NCBI RefSeq assembly: GCF_001697145.1
Contig: NZ_CP012719.1
Location: forward strand, 1,336,501 to 1,400,500
Reading direction: 5' to 3'
Length of the DNA: 64,000 nt
DNA from: Streptococcus anginosus
GTDB lineage: Bacteria; Bacillota; Bacilli; Lactobacillales; Streptococcaceae
Position numbers and translations under genes: made by a program. Below, one piece after another: positions 9,401 to 17,920 of the stretch. A model generated the notes under the pieces. The model was given only the letters and a program-made list of their open reading frames with translations. It was not told the DNA's origin and made no database searches. Numbering within the stretch: the stretch's first letter is position 1; each line of letters starts with the position of its first letter.

Positions 9401-9771
9401 TTGCTTGGAAAATGACCTGAGACAAGCTTGAACTTAGAAATTTTATTTGTCTGAGAAAAAACTCGAACAGAAGTTGAGCTATCCCCAATCACTGTATCTG
9501 TGAAATAACCATATTCTACCTGTGCGTTTGAAATTGTATTCAGTTCTTTTTGATCAGCTTTGCTAATGCCATAGTCTGATATCACTGCCAAATCCATCAT
9601 TTTCATCTGTGAAAGATAACGATTGGCTGAATTTTCAATGTCTGGACTGGCTGCTTTCAGTCCTACTAGCGCAAAAGAACCTAACATCATCAAAAACATA
9701 ATGGACAGAAAGCGTCCTTTGGACTGACGAAAAGAGAGCCAGATGTCTTTATTTAGAATGGATTTTTTCAT
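6406..9771 (-). CDS. Large FtsX/MacB-type ABC transporter permease with extracellular coiled coil
   Basis: This 1121-residue membrane protein has an N-terminal transmembrane helix (about 20-45) and a large extracytoplasmic part, then two FtsX-type permease blocks: three helices near 610-730 and three near 1000-1110. Between about residues 240 and 570 lies a very long coiled coil made of degenerate Q/A-rich repeats such as GLAQYQSG, EYQAGQAQLAQ and KTQLDQAASQL. ATG 9771 follows AGGAG at good spacing; the alternative GTG at 9786 overlaps that ribosome site. It pairs with the ATPase gene immediately upstream. The substrate is unknown; such two-gene systems in streptococci often export lipids, peptides or antimicrobials. 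The divergent TetR gene is the likely regulator. Confidence 0.9.
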   Translation of the reverse strand: MKKSILNKDIWLSFRQSKGRFLSIMFLMMLGSFALVGLKAASPDIENSANRYLSQMKMMDLAVISDYGISKADQKELNTISNAQVEYGYFTDTVIGDSSTSVRVFSQTNKISKFKLVSGHFPSKENQVALASFYQGKYKIRDSITLNEEGTNNYALRQHTFTVTGFVNSSELASTISLGNSNSGSGTLSAYAVVTPKTFQSSVYTVARLRYDDLKTLNSFGDSYRKKIKQHENELEKLLADNGKNRLSEIKNQAQTKIADGEANIRTSQQALTDARQKLTVAQDQIDQKRADLELAQGQIVEKESLLAQVATQIAQAEQTLANSKEKLDTAAAQLSSGWAQLNQTKTQLDQAASQLSATKENLANSQATLAATQAELEKGQTQLAAAKADLQVKIAALQAQGIDPATVPEIVAAQTKLAQEETKLNFARAELEKKQAEFQTGLTQYQNQEALYQAGLAQYQSAAEALNAKQAEYDAGLAQYQSGQATLRNKQVEYQAGQAQLAQAKQQIADGQTQLNQVQATLNDKKTEYEKQKKDAETKIKNGQADIQKAKDEVAGLSVPTYRVYTRRTFPGADEYTTTGNRAYGISAVGNAFPIVLYLVAALVTVTTMTRFVSEERTNAGVLKALGYRNQDVVKKFVIYGLVSSLLGTVIGSLLGTYFLPYILGKTIFKTSTYPALRLDFYWGISLIAFVCSVLCGVVPALYIAHKELKEKPSQLLLPKAPTKGSKILLERIDFIWHRLSFTQKVTARNIFRYKQRMLMTIFGVAGSVALLFAGLGMSSSMEGIGNRQYGEIIKYDAVISQKHHLKSDEQAAINHLLADKKIAKKHGIYQETFTKKIKGAKDEQSLALFVTTGKDFYHFIELYDSQSKASLNLSSHGAVISQKLATIMHVSVGDTFEVTSDEGKRYKIKVSGIAEMYAGHFIFMNQDYYQTVFARKFQENAYLIKLKDSSSKNVQDTAAAFMKLTGVRAVVQNTGILEQIDVIVKSLGFVMQILTFASILLAIVILYNLMNINVAERIRELSTIKVLGFHNKEVTLYIYRETILLSVIGIIVGLFLGNILHRSLLETIAPDAFLLNPTVSVFVYLVPVFSIIMILIVLGFMVNAILRRIDMLEALKSVD

Positions 9772-9785
9772 ATCACCACTCCTCA

Positions 9786-10487
9786 CTAATACTCTAGACT
9801 TGCAATATCTTGAGGATGTTCATTCAAAGTGACGGACTGAATCCGTGCATCATGCATACGAATCACGCGGTCTGCAATCGGAGCTAACGCACCATTGTGA
9901 GTCACGATAATCACTGTTGCTCCCTGTTTGCGTGACATATCTTGAAGAATTTGCAGCACTTGCTTACCTGTTTTATAATCTAGCGCACCTGTTGGTTCAT
10001 CACAAAGCAAAATTTTAGGATTTTTTGCCACGGCACGCGCAATGGAAACCCGTTGCTGCTCGCCGCCAGATAATTGAGCAGGAAAATTATGCAGTCGATT
10101 TCCTAGCCCAACTGCTGCTAACGCCTCTGCTGCATCCTGTGCATCTTGAACAATTTCCGAAGCCAGCTCAACATTTTCTAACGCCGTCAGATTGGGAACT
10201 AAATTATAAAATTGAAAGACGAAGCCAACGTCATTTCTCCGATAGTCCGTCAGTTGGTGAGCGTTGTAATGCGCTATATTTTGCCCGTCAATCAACACAT
10301 CTCCCTCATCATTGCTGTCCATTCCGCCAAGAATATTCAGAATCGTCGATTTTCCAGCGCCAGAAGCTCCAAGAATGATGACTAATTCTCCTTTTTCGAT
10401 GTCAAAAGAAGTGTCATTGTTAGCAATGATTTCTGTGTCTCCCATTTGATACCGTTTGTAACTATGCTTCATTTCAATATAAGCCAT
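9786..10487 (-). CDS. ABC transporter ATP-binding protein (MacB/LolD type)
   Basis: A 233-residue ATPase with Walker [11 protein letters not shown]-loop FQFYNLVP, signature [14 protein letters not shown], Walker [13 protein letters not shown] and the H-loop THN. The TGALD-type Walker B is typical of MacB/LolD-like ATPases, which partner FtsX-fold permeases. The open frame extends upstream, but ATG 10487 is preceded by GAGGAAAAGG and gives the normal N-terminus [13 protein letters not shown]. It ends 14 bp before the permease start, so the two form a translation-coupled pair. It powers the large permease encoded downstream. Confidence 0.92.
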   Translation of the reverse strand: MAYIEMKHSYKRYQMGDTEIIANNDTSFDIEKGELVIILGASGAGKSTILNILGGMDSNDEGDVLIDGQNIAHYNAHQLTDYRRNDVGFVFQFYNLVPNLTALENVELASEIVQDAQDAAEALAAVGLGNRLHNFPAQLSGGEQQRVSIARAVAKNPKILLCDEPTGALDYKTGKQVLQILQDMSRKQGATVIIVTHNGALAPIADRVIRMHDARIQSVTLNEHPQDIASLEY

Positions 10488-10623
10488 CGCCTTTTCCTCT
10501 TTCAGTTTCCATGTCCAATTAAATAAACAAGCTGTTGATTTGTTCCTATCTTTATTATAAAATAGACTCAACATAAAGGCAATCATCAATCATCAACAGA
10601 GTGTTCATTTAAGGAGTATTATG

Positions 10624-11172
10624 ATGCAAAATCGGCAAACAGCAACCAAACAACACATCAGAGAAGCTCTCATTCAACTCTTGTTAGAAGAAAAATTTGA
10701 AACAATTTCCGTTAGTAAACTCTGCCAACGGGTAGGTATCAATCGTGGAACTTTTTATCTTCACTATCTTGATAAATACGATTTGATTGAAACGCTAAAA
10801 GAAGAAATCATCGCTCAATTGCGCAAAAATTTTGAAGAAACGACAAACACGCGTGACCTACTCATTACCAATCTAAGCTATCTCCAACAAAATTATGACC
10901 TGATTTATGCTGTTTCTCAAAGCCATTACCTCAATTTCCGTGAAACAATCCGTGAATTCATGCTTAGCATTTTAACTAACGAGCAACACAGACTTCAAAC
11001 CGAATACTTTTTAAAAGAAAATTTCACCATTTCTAAAAAATATGCGCTGGAAGTCTTTTTATCTAGCGTAGAGGGCATTATCTCACTCTGGATTTCAAGT
11101 GGAGTTAAAGAAACACCTGAAGAAATGACGAATACGATTTTACAAACCTTTGATTACGATGCTTGGCAATGA
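10624..11172 (+). CDS. TetR/AcrR family transcriptional regulator
   Basis: A 182-residue TetR-type repressor. The N-terminal HTH is clear: TKQHIREALIQLLLEEKF, then SVSKLCQRVGINRGTFYLHY with the family-typical GTFYxHY. The C-terminal ligand-binding half is divergent, as usual. Two ATG codons stand in tandem at 10621 and 10624; the second has better spacing from AAGGAG. It is transcribed away from the ABC exporter genes, with 136 bp between the two starts. This is the standard layout for a repressor of the neighbouring exporter. Confidence 0.87.
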   Translation: MQNRQTATKQHIREALIQLLLEEKFETISVSKLCQRVGINRGTFYLHYLDKYDLIETLKEEIIAQLRKNFEETTNTRDLLITNLSYLQQNYDLIYAVSQSHYLNFRETIREFMLSILTNEQHRLQTEYFLKENFTISKKYALEVFLSSVEGIISLWISSGVKETPEEMTNTILQTFDYDAWQ

Positions 11173-11179
11173 TAAACTA

Positions 11180-11228
11180 AAAAACTCTATTTCTAATCGG
11201 GAAAATCCCTTTTAGAAATAGAGTTTTT
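11180..11228 (+). terminator. Rho-independent terminator after the TetR gene
   Basis: A strong hairpin with arms AAAAACTCTATTTCTAA and its complement around a 13-nt loop, ending in a T run, lies directly after the stop codon. The remaining gap to 11336 holds an extended -10-like TGTTATAAT and a small palindrome, with no gene that I can support. Confidence 0.85.
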
Positions 11229-11336
11229 GATTTATATCTTTTTTAGCTTAAGCTCAGAAATTGAAAGATTGTAAAGTGAAATGACAGAATACATGTTATA
11301 ATTCTCTGGTGCATATTTTTATATGCAATCATGTCA

Positions 11337-13289
11337 TCATTGTTCTCTATCATCTAGGCGTGATTTTCTAACAATATCTGCCAAAATATGATTTACAAAT
11401 TCTGCAACTGTTTCTGTATGTGTTTGTTTACTTCCGTAACGACGAACATTCACCGTACCGTCTGCTTGTTCCTTGTCCCCTACAATCAATTGGTAAGGAA
11501 CTTTATGGGTTTGACTTTGACGAATCTTGTATTGCATTTTTTCATTGCGTTCATCAACATCCACGCGGACACCACGATTGCGCAGTTCTTTCGCCACTTT
11601 CCAAGCATAGTCAGCATGTGCTTCATTAGAAATCGGAATGACTGTCACTTGATGAGGAGCAAGCCAAGTTGGGAAAGCACCTTTGTAAGTTTCAATCAAG
11701 TAAGCAATAAAGCGCTCCATAGTAGACACGATACCACGGTGAATCATGACTGGACGATGCTCTTCACCGTCTGCTCCGATATAATGAAGATCAAAACGTT
11801 CTGGTAGCAAGAAGTCCAATTGAATAGTGGAAAGAGTTTCTTCATTTCCAAGAGCTGTTTTTACTTGGACATCCAACTTAGGACCGTAGAAAGCAGCTTC
11901 GCCTTCTGCCTCAAAATAGTCCAAACCTAAATCATCCATTGCTCCTTTTAGCATGCGTTGAGCATTTTCCCACATTTCATCATTATCAAAATATTTATGC
12001 TTGTCATTCGGGTCACGATAAGACAGACGGAAACGATAATCTGTAATGTTGAAGTCTTTGTAAACGTCAATCATCAAATCCAGCACATGTTTAAATTCTT
12101 CTTGAATTTGTTCTGGCATGACAAATAAGTGAGAATCATTCAGCGTCATTTCACGAACACGTTGGAGTCCTGAGAGCGCACCTGATTTTTCAAAACGGTG
12201 CATCATACCAAGTTCTGCAATGCGAATTGGCAGCTCACGATAAGAATGCACATGGTTTTTATAGACCTCAATATGATGCGGGCAATTCATCGGACGAAGA
12301 ACAAATTGTTCACCGTCTCCCATATCCATTGGCGGGAACATATCTTCTTGGTAATGTTCCCAGTGACCAGAAGTTTTGTATAAATCCACACTAGCAAGCG
12401 GTGGCGTATACACGTGTTGGTAGCCGTCATTGACTTCGCGGTCTGTAATATAGCGCTCTACGATACGACGAATAGTCGCACCATCTGGAAGCCAGAATGG
12501 AAGTCCTTGTCCAACTTCAGGAGAAATCATGAAAAGATCCAACTCTTTACCGAGCTTACGGTGGTCACGTTCTTTCGCTTCTTCACGCATTTGGAGATAG
12601 TTTTTTAGGTCTTTCTTATCAAACCAAGCTGTTCCATAGATCCGTTGCATCATAGCATTGTCGCTATTTCCACGCCAGTATGCACCCGCTACATTTAACA
12701 AATGGAAAATTTGAATACGCCCAGTTGACGGTACATGAGGTCCACGACAGAGATCCACATATTCTCCTTGACGGTAGATTGTAAGCCCTCCTTCGTCTTC
12801 TGAGTGCTCCTCAATCAATTCCAACTTGTAAGGATCATTCTTGAAAATTTCTCGTGCCTGATCTTTTGTCACTTCTTCGCGAATTGACGGGAAATTCTCC
12901 TTGACAATCTTCTTCATTTCTTCTTCGATACGAGGCAAATCTTCGTTGGAAATCTGACCAGCAGCATTGTCCGTATCATAGTAAAATCCGTCCTGAATAG
13001 CTGGACCAACTCCCAAGTGAATGTCTGGGAAAAGACGACGAGCAGCTTGGGCAAAGAGGTGAGCAGCAGAGTGACGCAAGATAGGCAGGGCGTCTTCATG
13101 GTCAGGTGTGACAATTTCGATGCTACCATCTTCTGTGATAGGGCGAGTGGTATCTATGAGTTTGCCGTTGAATTTACCAGCCAAGGCTTTCTTTGCCAAG
13201 GAATTGCTGATAGATTGGGCAATGTCAAAAGTCGTGCTGCCTGATTCATATTCACGAACAGCGCCATCTGGGAAAGTAATCTTAATCAT
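11337..13289 (-). CDS. thrS: Threonyl-tRNA synthetase
   Basis: This 650-residue enzyme charges tRNA-Thr. The domains are complete: N-terminal TGS (about 1-62), the second additional (editing) domain with [16 protein letters not shown] near 72, the class II catalytic core, and the C-terminal anticodon-binding domain ([12 protein letters not shown] onward, near 540). The catalytic zinc region shows [12 protein letters not shown]. Motif 2 ([11 protein letters not shown]) and motif 3 ([11 protein letters not shown]) are present. The length is normal for Gram-positive ThrRS. The start overlaps the end of the upstream kinase gene by 8 bp, and both sit behind a T-box leader, so uncharged tRNA-Thr should induce both. 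Confidence 0.98.
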   Translation of the reverse strand: MIKITFPDGAVREYESGSTTFDIAQSISNSLAKKALAGKFNGKLIDTTRPITEDGSIEIVTPDHEDALPILRHSAAHLFAQAARRLFPDIHLGVGPAIQDGFYYDTDNAAGQISNEDLPRIEEEMKKIVKENFPSIREEVTKDQAREIFKNDPYKLELIEEHSEDEGGLTIYRQGEYVDLCRGPHVPSTGRIQIFHLLNVAGAYWRGNSDNAMMQRIYGTAWFDKKDLKNYLQMREEAKERDHRKLGKELDLFMISPEVGQGLPFWLPDGATIRRIVERYITDREVNDGYQHVYTPPLASVDLYKTSGHWEHYQEDMFPPMDMGDGEQFVLRPMNCPHHIEVYKNHVHSYRELPIRIAELGMMHRFEKSGALSGLQRVREMTLNDSHLFVMPEQIQEEFKHVLDLMIDVYKDFNITDYRFRLSYRDPNDKHKYFDNDEMWENAQRMLKGAMDDLGLDYFEAEGEAAFYGPKLDVQVKTALGNEETLSTIQLDFLLPERFDLHYIGADGEEHRPVMIHRGIVSTMERFIAYLIETYKGAFPTWLAPHQVTVIPISNEAHADYAWKVAKELRNRGVRVDVDERNEKMQYKIRQSQTHKVPYQLIVGDKEQADGTVNVRRYGSKQTHTETVAEFVNHILADIVRKSRLDDREQ

Positions 13290-13923
13290 AGTTTTCTCCT
13301 TTAATATCTATTTTATTTGTATTGGGCAATTTTAAGAGCCGAGCAATCTCTTCAGCGGTCTCCTTTTCCGATCGACTGCCGTCTGTCATGAGGCTAGGAT
13401 AGCCTAATTTTTTTGCTTCCTTCCGCACCATTTGGGCAAAAAGAATGTCCCGCTGCATCCAGTTTTCAAAAGCTTGCTCAGGATTGGATGTGTCCTCTAA
13501 AACATAGGGAACCCATTCTCTCTGCCGATAATGCTTTGTCTGAAAATCAGCTGTCGGAGTCAAGCATAGATAGGAAACCGCTGGTTCTTCAAGACTTTTT
13601 ACCAGGTGAGGCAGAAGCCCTGCTCCCTCCAGTAAGAGTGGTTTATCTTGATTATTTAGCAAGTAAGATGTCACATAAGGAAAAATCTCCTCATAAAAAC
13701 ACCATTCTTCACCTGCCATCTCCTCTGGATGTCTCAGCCAGATTTGATCCGGACTTCTGTCCTGTCTCAGAAGGGAAATCGGCTTTGCGTTCGCTCTTGC
13801 TTGATCCATCATCTGGTCTGTCAAATCATCTAACTTGATATGAAGCAGCCCATACTGCTGAGTAAGAAGGGAGGCAATTGTTGACTTCCCACTGCAAGGC
13901 GATCCACCAATCATATAGAGCAT
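13282..13923 (-). CDS. P-loop nucleoside/small-molecule kinase-like protein
   Basis: A 213-residue protein with a Walker A motif at its N-terminus, [15 protein letters not shown], and the overall look of a small P-loop kinase. I see no family-specific motif that would give the substrate. The open frame continues upstream into the T-box antiterminator, but ATG 13923 is preceded by GGAAGGAGGA and is the plausible start. It lies between the T-box and thrS and overlaps thrS by 8 bp, so it should share threonine-responsive control. Cysteine in the P-loop (SPCSGKST) also occurs in uridine- or AMP-kinase-like relatives. A metabolic or RNA-related role is possible but unproven. Confidence 0.78.
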   Translation of the reverse strand: MLYMIGGSPCSGKSTIASLLTQQYGLLHIKLDDLTDQMMDQARANAKPISLLRQDRSPDQIWLRHPEEMAGEEWCFYEEIFPYVTSYLLNNQDKPLLLEGAGLLPHLVKSLEEPAVSYLCLTPTADFQTKHYRQREWVPYVLEDTSNPEQAFENWMQRDILFAQMVRKEAKKLGYPSLMTDGSRSEKETAEEIARLLKLPNTNKIDIKGENYD

Positions 13924-13929
13924 AACTCT

Positions 13930-14157
13930 TCCTCCTTCCGACAAAATAAAAAGCGGCAATCCTAAAAGGACGTCGCAACGTGGTTCCACCTTCATTCATG
14001 TACAACAAAAAAGTTTGTTGACACCTCTGATTGGCTCTAACGTAGCCACCGTTTTATGTTTGCATAAAAATAAATCGAGTAGTCCCAGCTACATCCTCTG
14101 CGTGATTCCCAGCTCCACACGCTCTCTGAAAGATTTCCTGTAGGTGATATGTCTCTA
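13930..14157 (-). ncRNA. T-box riboswitch leader (threonine) for the kinase-thrS operon
   Basis: On the minus strand the leader shows the usual T-box blocks. They are a Stem I with AGAGAG and GAGCTGGGAA-type motifs, a Thr-type ACTACT in the presumed specifier region (14078-14083), and the T-box AAGGTGGAACCACG (about 13975-13988). A terminator hairpin follows (GCGACGTCCT / AGGATTGCCGC, then TTTTTAT, about 13944-13974). In this class uncharged tRNA pairs with the specifier and with UGGA, stabilising the antiterminator. The exact specifier codon is my inference; the T-box and terminator are directly visible. Confidence 0.9.
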
Positions 14158-14163
14158 AAAAGT

Positions 14164-14191
14164 ATTATAACACGATTGGAAAAATTTGCAA
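14164..14191 (-). promoter_or_regulatory. Promoter of the T-box leader transcript
   Basis: On the minus strand -35 TTGCAA (14186-14191) and extended -10 TGTTATAAT (TATAAT 14164-14169) are separated by 16 bp, giving a start near 14157. It sits 24 bp from the end of the CRISPR array and points away from it. Confidence 0.8.
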
Positions 14192-14214
14192 GCCCTATGA
14201 TTAAAATGTATTGT

Positions 14215-15966
14215 GTTTTGGATCCATTCGAAACAGCACAGCTCTAAAACCATTAACTGTATTTGTAAAGTTGGCCGGCTGTTCTGGAACCATTCGAAAC
14301 AGCACAGCTCTAAAACTAAATTAAGAGAATCGATTCAATCGCTTGTGTTTTGGAACCATTCGAAACAGCACAGCTCTAAAACTATGTATTCCCCACGCGC
14401 AAACCGAGTATTGTTTTGGAACCATTCGAAACAGCACAGCTCTAAAACACAGCTAGAACAAGCATCTCAATCGCAGTCGTTTTGGAACCATTCGAAACAG
14501 CACAGCTCTAAAACATGCTCAATAAAATTCATAATACATTTCATGTTTTGGAACCATTCGAAACAGCACAGCTCTAAAACACCAATGCCTACGTTTTAAG
14601 CTACCTTGTGGTTTTGGAACCATTCGAAACAGCACAGCTCTAAAACAGGTAGTAAATGGAATCTAGCAAATAAGATGTTTTGGAACCATTCGAAACAGCA
14701 CAGCTCTAAAACATAGACGGCATTTGCTTTCGGTGTCACAATGTTTTGGAACCATTTGAAACAGCACAGCTCTAAAACAATCGTGAGCAATTTGCTCTTT
14801 GGAAATCAGTTTTGGAACCATTCGAAACAGCACAGCTCTAAAACTTTAGTTATAAATTTCACAACACTATTATAGTTTTGGAACCATTCGAAACAGCACA
14901 GCTCTAAAACTAAAGGTGAGGAAAAGCTCAATCAGGCTAAGTTTTGGAACCATTCGAAACAGCACAGCTCTAAAACAAACAAATTCGATTCTTAGAACAG
15001 CGCGGAGTTTTGGAACCATTCGAAACAGCACAGCTCTAAAACTAAGAACTCCTCTTTAAAAATAAAAGGGCAGTTTTGGAACCATTCGAAACAGCACAGC
15101 TCTAAAACGCTAAATTCTACAGTCGTACCATCTGGATAGTTTTGGAACCATTCGAAACAGCACAGCTCTAAAACAATTCATAGCTTTTTTTAGTTCTTTA
15201 TCTTGTTTTGGAACCATTCGAAACAGCACAGCTCTAAAACAATCTTTAAATCGACTACGTTTTTTATCATGTTTTGGAACCATTCGAAACAGCACAGCTC
15301 TAAAACTTAGATACAGTAAACTTATCTCCACTACCTGTTTTGGAACCATTCGAAACAGCACAGCTCTAAAACAATTCATAGCTTTTTTTAGTTCTTTATC
15401 TTGTTTTGGAACCATTCGAAACAGCACAGCTCTAAAACTCGCTAATCTATGATTTCGAATGCTTGCCAGTTTTGGAACCATTCGAAACAGCACAGCTCTA
15501 AAACTGCCCTTTTTACTTTCTTCTTCACGCGCCAGTTTTGGAACCATTCGAAACAGCACAGCTCTAAAACACAATCCTGTCCAGGAATACATGGAAACTG
15601 GTTTTGGAACCATTCGAAACAGCACAGCTCTAAAACGTTTTCTTGATGATACTATAATAGCACGTTGTTTTGGAACCATTCGAAACAGCACAGCTCTAAA
15701 ACCACTACCCAGATAGGTTCTTGGGATAACAAGTTTTGGAACCATTCGAAACAGCACAGCTCTAAAACCAACAATTGCACATGGTGATTATGCTGCGTGT
15801 TTTGGAACCATTCGAAACAGCACAGCTCTAAAACTTACTTTTTTGCGTTTTTGCCGTAAAATATGTTTTGGAACCATTCGAAACAGCACAGCTCTAAAAC
15901 ATAACTTTATCATTCTTTCTGTCATGAAAAGTTTTGGAACCATTCGAAACAGCACAGCTCTAAAAC
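14215..15966 (-). CRISPR. Type II-A CRISPR array, 27 repeats and 26 spacers
   Basis: Repeats of 36 bp recur with an exact 66-bp period from 14215 to 15931, so every one of the 26 spacers is 30 bp. On the minus strand the repeat reads GTTTTAGAGCTGTGCTG... and ends in TTCCAAAAC, the form seen in streptococcal type II-A systems. Transcription is on the minus strand, since the leader and cas genes lie at the high-coordinate end. The leader-distal repeats carry changes: 14215 has GGATCC for GGAACC, and 14281 has GTTCTGG. One internal repeat (14743) has CATTTG. Spacers 15175-15204 and 15373-15402 are identical, so 25 spacers are unique. Long open frames across the array are artefacts of the repeats. 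Confidence 0.99.
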
Positions 15967-16062
15967 CTCGTGGACCAATTTTTGTCTCGAAATTTCGTAA
16001 TCGCGCCATTCGTCCCAGCTAGACTTCAGCTCGAACGATTCCTTATATTTGTTAATATTATA
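15967..16062 (-). promoter_or_regulatory. CRISPR leader and array promoter
   Basis: Read on the minus strand, the leader ends in CACGAG directly against the first repeat. This resembles the ACGAG leader-anchoring end that Cas1-Cas2 uses for spacer insertion in S. pyogenes-type II-A loci. An extended -10 TGGTATAAT (TATAAT at 16057-16062) lies over the csn2 stop codon and predicts a start near 16050, so the array can be transcribed independently of the cas operon. No good -35 is seen, as is common for extended -10 promoters. Confidence 0.8.
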
Positions 16063-16720
16063 CCATATTCTCACAAGATAAGAAATAGTCCTCATCCACT
16101 ACATATTGAGGGAAGTCGTATACTTTTCTTGGTTCAACAAACAGTACATTTATATTATGAAGTTGAATATATTCTACCAATTTAGCTAGTTCATGTTCAG
16201 ACAGATAACATGACATATTCACAAAGACAAGCAGTTTCTTTTTAGAAAGATATTTAAACACCTGAACAATCTCTAAACTTTTCTCAAAAACAGTGTCACT
16301 TAGTGTTTCAATTTTTACACCTAAAGCATCAATCAATTCCAAAATTGTTATTTCATCATACTCTAAATCCAGCTCGTTTTCTAAACATTCAAAAGCAATT
16401 AGTTCTGTAATAGTTGCAACTAATTTTTCTAACATAGATTTCACTTCGGGCTTTTCATTCAACTGTTTTTCCAAATCCGCACGAATCAGTTTTAACATTG
16501 CCGGTGAGTTAATATTGTAGCCTAAAATATCTGTAATAAGCAATAACTCGGATTCTTTCAAGGATTTCATCTTGTTATCAAATAATTTTAGCTCATCTTC
16601 TTCCGAATAGTGATATAGGTGTTTGACAACATCGGAAAATATCAGCTGTTCCTCTAAAATAAGGAAAGTAGCCTGTTTAATTTCAATCGGTTCGTCCAGA
16701 ATCGGAAAATTAATTTTCAT
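16058..16720 (-). CDS. csn2: Type II-A CRISPR-associated protein Csn2
   Basis: A 220-residue Csn2 of the short, S. pyogenes-like kind. It forms a ring-shaped tetramer that slides on DNA ends and takes part in spacer acquisition with Cas1, Cas2 and Cas9. The N-terminus [20 protein letters not shown] is typical, and the C-terminal half carries [16 protein letters not shown]. It is the last gene of the cas operon, overlapping cas2 by 11 bp. Its stop codon lies inside the -10 box of the array promoter. Its presence assigns the locus to subtype II-A. Confidence 0.95.
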   Translation of the reverse strand: MKINFPILDEPIEIKQATFLILEEQLIFSDVVKHLYHYSEEDELKLFDNKMKSLKESELLLITDILGYNINSPAMLKLIRADLEKQLNEKPEVKSMLEKLVATITELIAFECLENELDLEYDEITILELIDALGVKIETLSDTVFEKSLEIVQVFKYLSKKKLLVFVNMSCYLSEHELAKLVEYIQLHNINVLFVEPRKVYDFPQYVVDEDYFLSCENMV

Positions 16721-17054
16721 CTGTAAAATCCTCTCCTAGAAATACCAACCTTGCATCTGAATTGGCAATACTGGTATCCCTTTCTCCATTCAAGTAGATC
16801 ATGCGAGAAAATTGCTTTTCTGTTACCGTTAAAAGGGTGATACTTCCCTTCTTAGGATTATTAACTTTTAACCGCTCAAGCATGGCATTATTGGCAGAAT
16901 TATTCAAAAGCAATTTACTGTATACCGAAAACTGATGCATGATGAACCCTTCATTCATCAAGAATTTCCTAAATTTTCGATAAGCTTTACGCTCCTCTGC
17001 AGTCTCAACCGGCATATCAAACATTAAAATCATTCGCATATATCGATAACTCAT
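16710..17054 (-). CDS. cas2: CRISPR-associated endoribonuclease-like Cas2
   Basis: A 114-residue Cas2 with the ferredoxin-like fold of the family. It begins [28 protein letters not shown], with the conserved Asp of FDMP (residue 13) that binds metal in Cas2 proteins. It forms the core of the Cas1-Cas2 integrase that inserts spacers at the leader end. It overlaps cas1 by 4 bp (ATGA type) and csn2 by 11 bp, so translation is coupled. Confidence 0.96.
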   Translation of the reverse strand: MSYRYMRMILMFDMPVETAEERKAYRKFRKFLMNEGFIMHQFSVYSKLLLNNSANNAMLERLKVNNPKKGSITLLTVTEKQFSRMIYLNGERDTSIANSDARLVFLGEDFTDEN

Positions 17055-17920
17055 ATCCTAAATTCAGGAACTCCTTTCCCCATTTGATTCAATGTCTTTA
17101 TCACTTTTTTGGTGTAATCACTGATGATGTTAGATAAATACATTTCTTTTCCATTATAGAGAAAAGTATCAGAAAAAATAGTAAACAACTCTCTCTTAAT
17201 TTTCACAAAGTCATCGTTCCTGTTTTCATAAACAATTCTGTCAATAATTGGACGAAACGGCTCCATTATATCACTTGCCAGATTAAATTGGTTAAACTGA
17301 TTGGCATGCTTCAGCCCAAACTGAGTCATACATCCACAAACTACTACTTCCCGAGCAAATATACTTAGTATCAAGGTGTAGCCGTAATCAAGAGCAGCAT
17401 TAATATCATTATCTTGTTCCCTTGAAAAATCATTTCCAAATAATGTATTAAAGTAAATCCGAGCTGCATGTCCTTCGCGGTTACTAGGATCAAACAGCTC
17501 CAACCTATTATACAAATCAATGACAGACTGTGATTTTTCAAAGAAACCACAATCTCCAAGATACATCGCTTGATTTAGAATCTTCTGTGCAATGATTGTC
17601 GTCCAGACTTCTGCCTTAACATCTTCTGACCAAGTGATCTGATTACTTAGCTGCAAACTGGAATCGTGACGCGCATAGTAGGGCATCAGCATGGCTGTCG
17701 GCAAACGCTTATCATCACAAAAAATAACTAAAATATTCTCATCAACCAGCCGCTTAATCAGCATGGTTGACAGCACAATATCAGTTGTCTCCAACAACAA
17801 GATATCCACCTCGGACAGATGAATCAACTCTGTCCGAGAGGCATCCTTGAAGATCAAGTGATTATTCTTGTAGGAAAGTTTTGAATGTGTATTTACAACA
17901 ACTGTTCTCCATCCCATCAA
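17051..17920 (-). CDS. cas1: CRISPR-associated integrase Cas1
   Basis: A 289-residue type II Cas1. Family features are the start [21 protein letters not shown], the conserved glutamate region in [16 protein letters not shown], the [16 protein letters not shown] block, and the histidine in [30 protein letters not shown]. These supply the catalytic metal ligands. It catalyses spacer integration with Cas2. It overlaps cas9 by 4 bp and cas2 by 4 bp. The length is normal and nothing appears broken. Confidence 0.96.
   Translation of the reverse strand: MMGWRTVVVNTHSKLSYKNNHLIFKDASRTELIHLSEVDILLLETTDIVLSTMLIKRLVDENILVIFCDDKRLPTAMLMPYYARHDSSLQLSNQITWSEDVKAEVWTTIIAQKILNQAMYLGDCGFFEKSQSVIDLYNRLELFDPSNREGHAARIYFNTLFGNDFSREQDNDINAALDYGYTLILSIFAREVVVCGCMTQFGLKHANQFNQFNLASDIMEPFRPIIDRIVYENRNDDFVKIKRELFTIFSDTFLYNGKEMYLSNIISDYTKKVIKTLNQMGKGVPEFRI

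Noticed and set aside
11290-11336. Extended -10 TGTTATAAT (11297-11302) and palindrome TGCATAT-TTTT-ATATGCA downstream of thrS, perhaps a small antisense RNA
   Set aside because: No -35, no terminator and no sign of conservation that I can judge; too weak to list as an RNA gene.
14213-15757. Open reading frames crossing the CRISPR array on both strands (repeated peptides such as FRAVLFRMVPK)
   Set aside because: They arise because the repeat has no stop in some frames and the 66-bp period keeps the frame; no ribosome site or protein family fits.
15997-16036. Possible extra degenerate repeat in the leader (CCATTCG, CAGC and CAGCTC recur in order)
   Set aside because: Spacing is wrong for a repeat, and the segment resembles the conserved leader of S. 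pyogenes-type loci ending in CACGAG at 15967, so the array ends at 15966.
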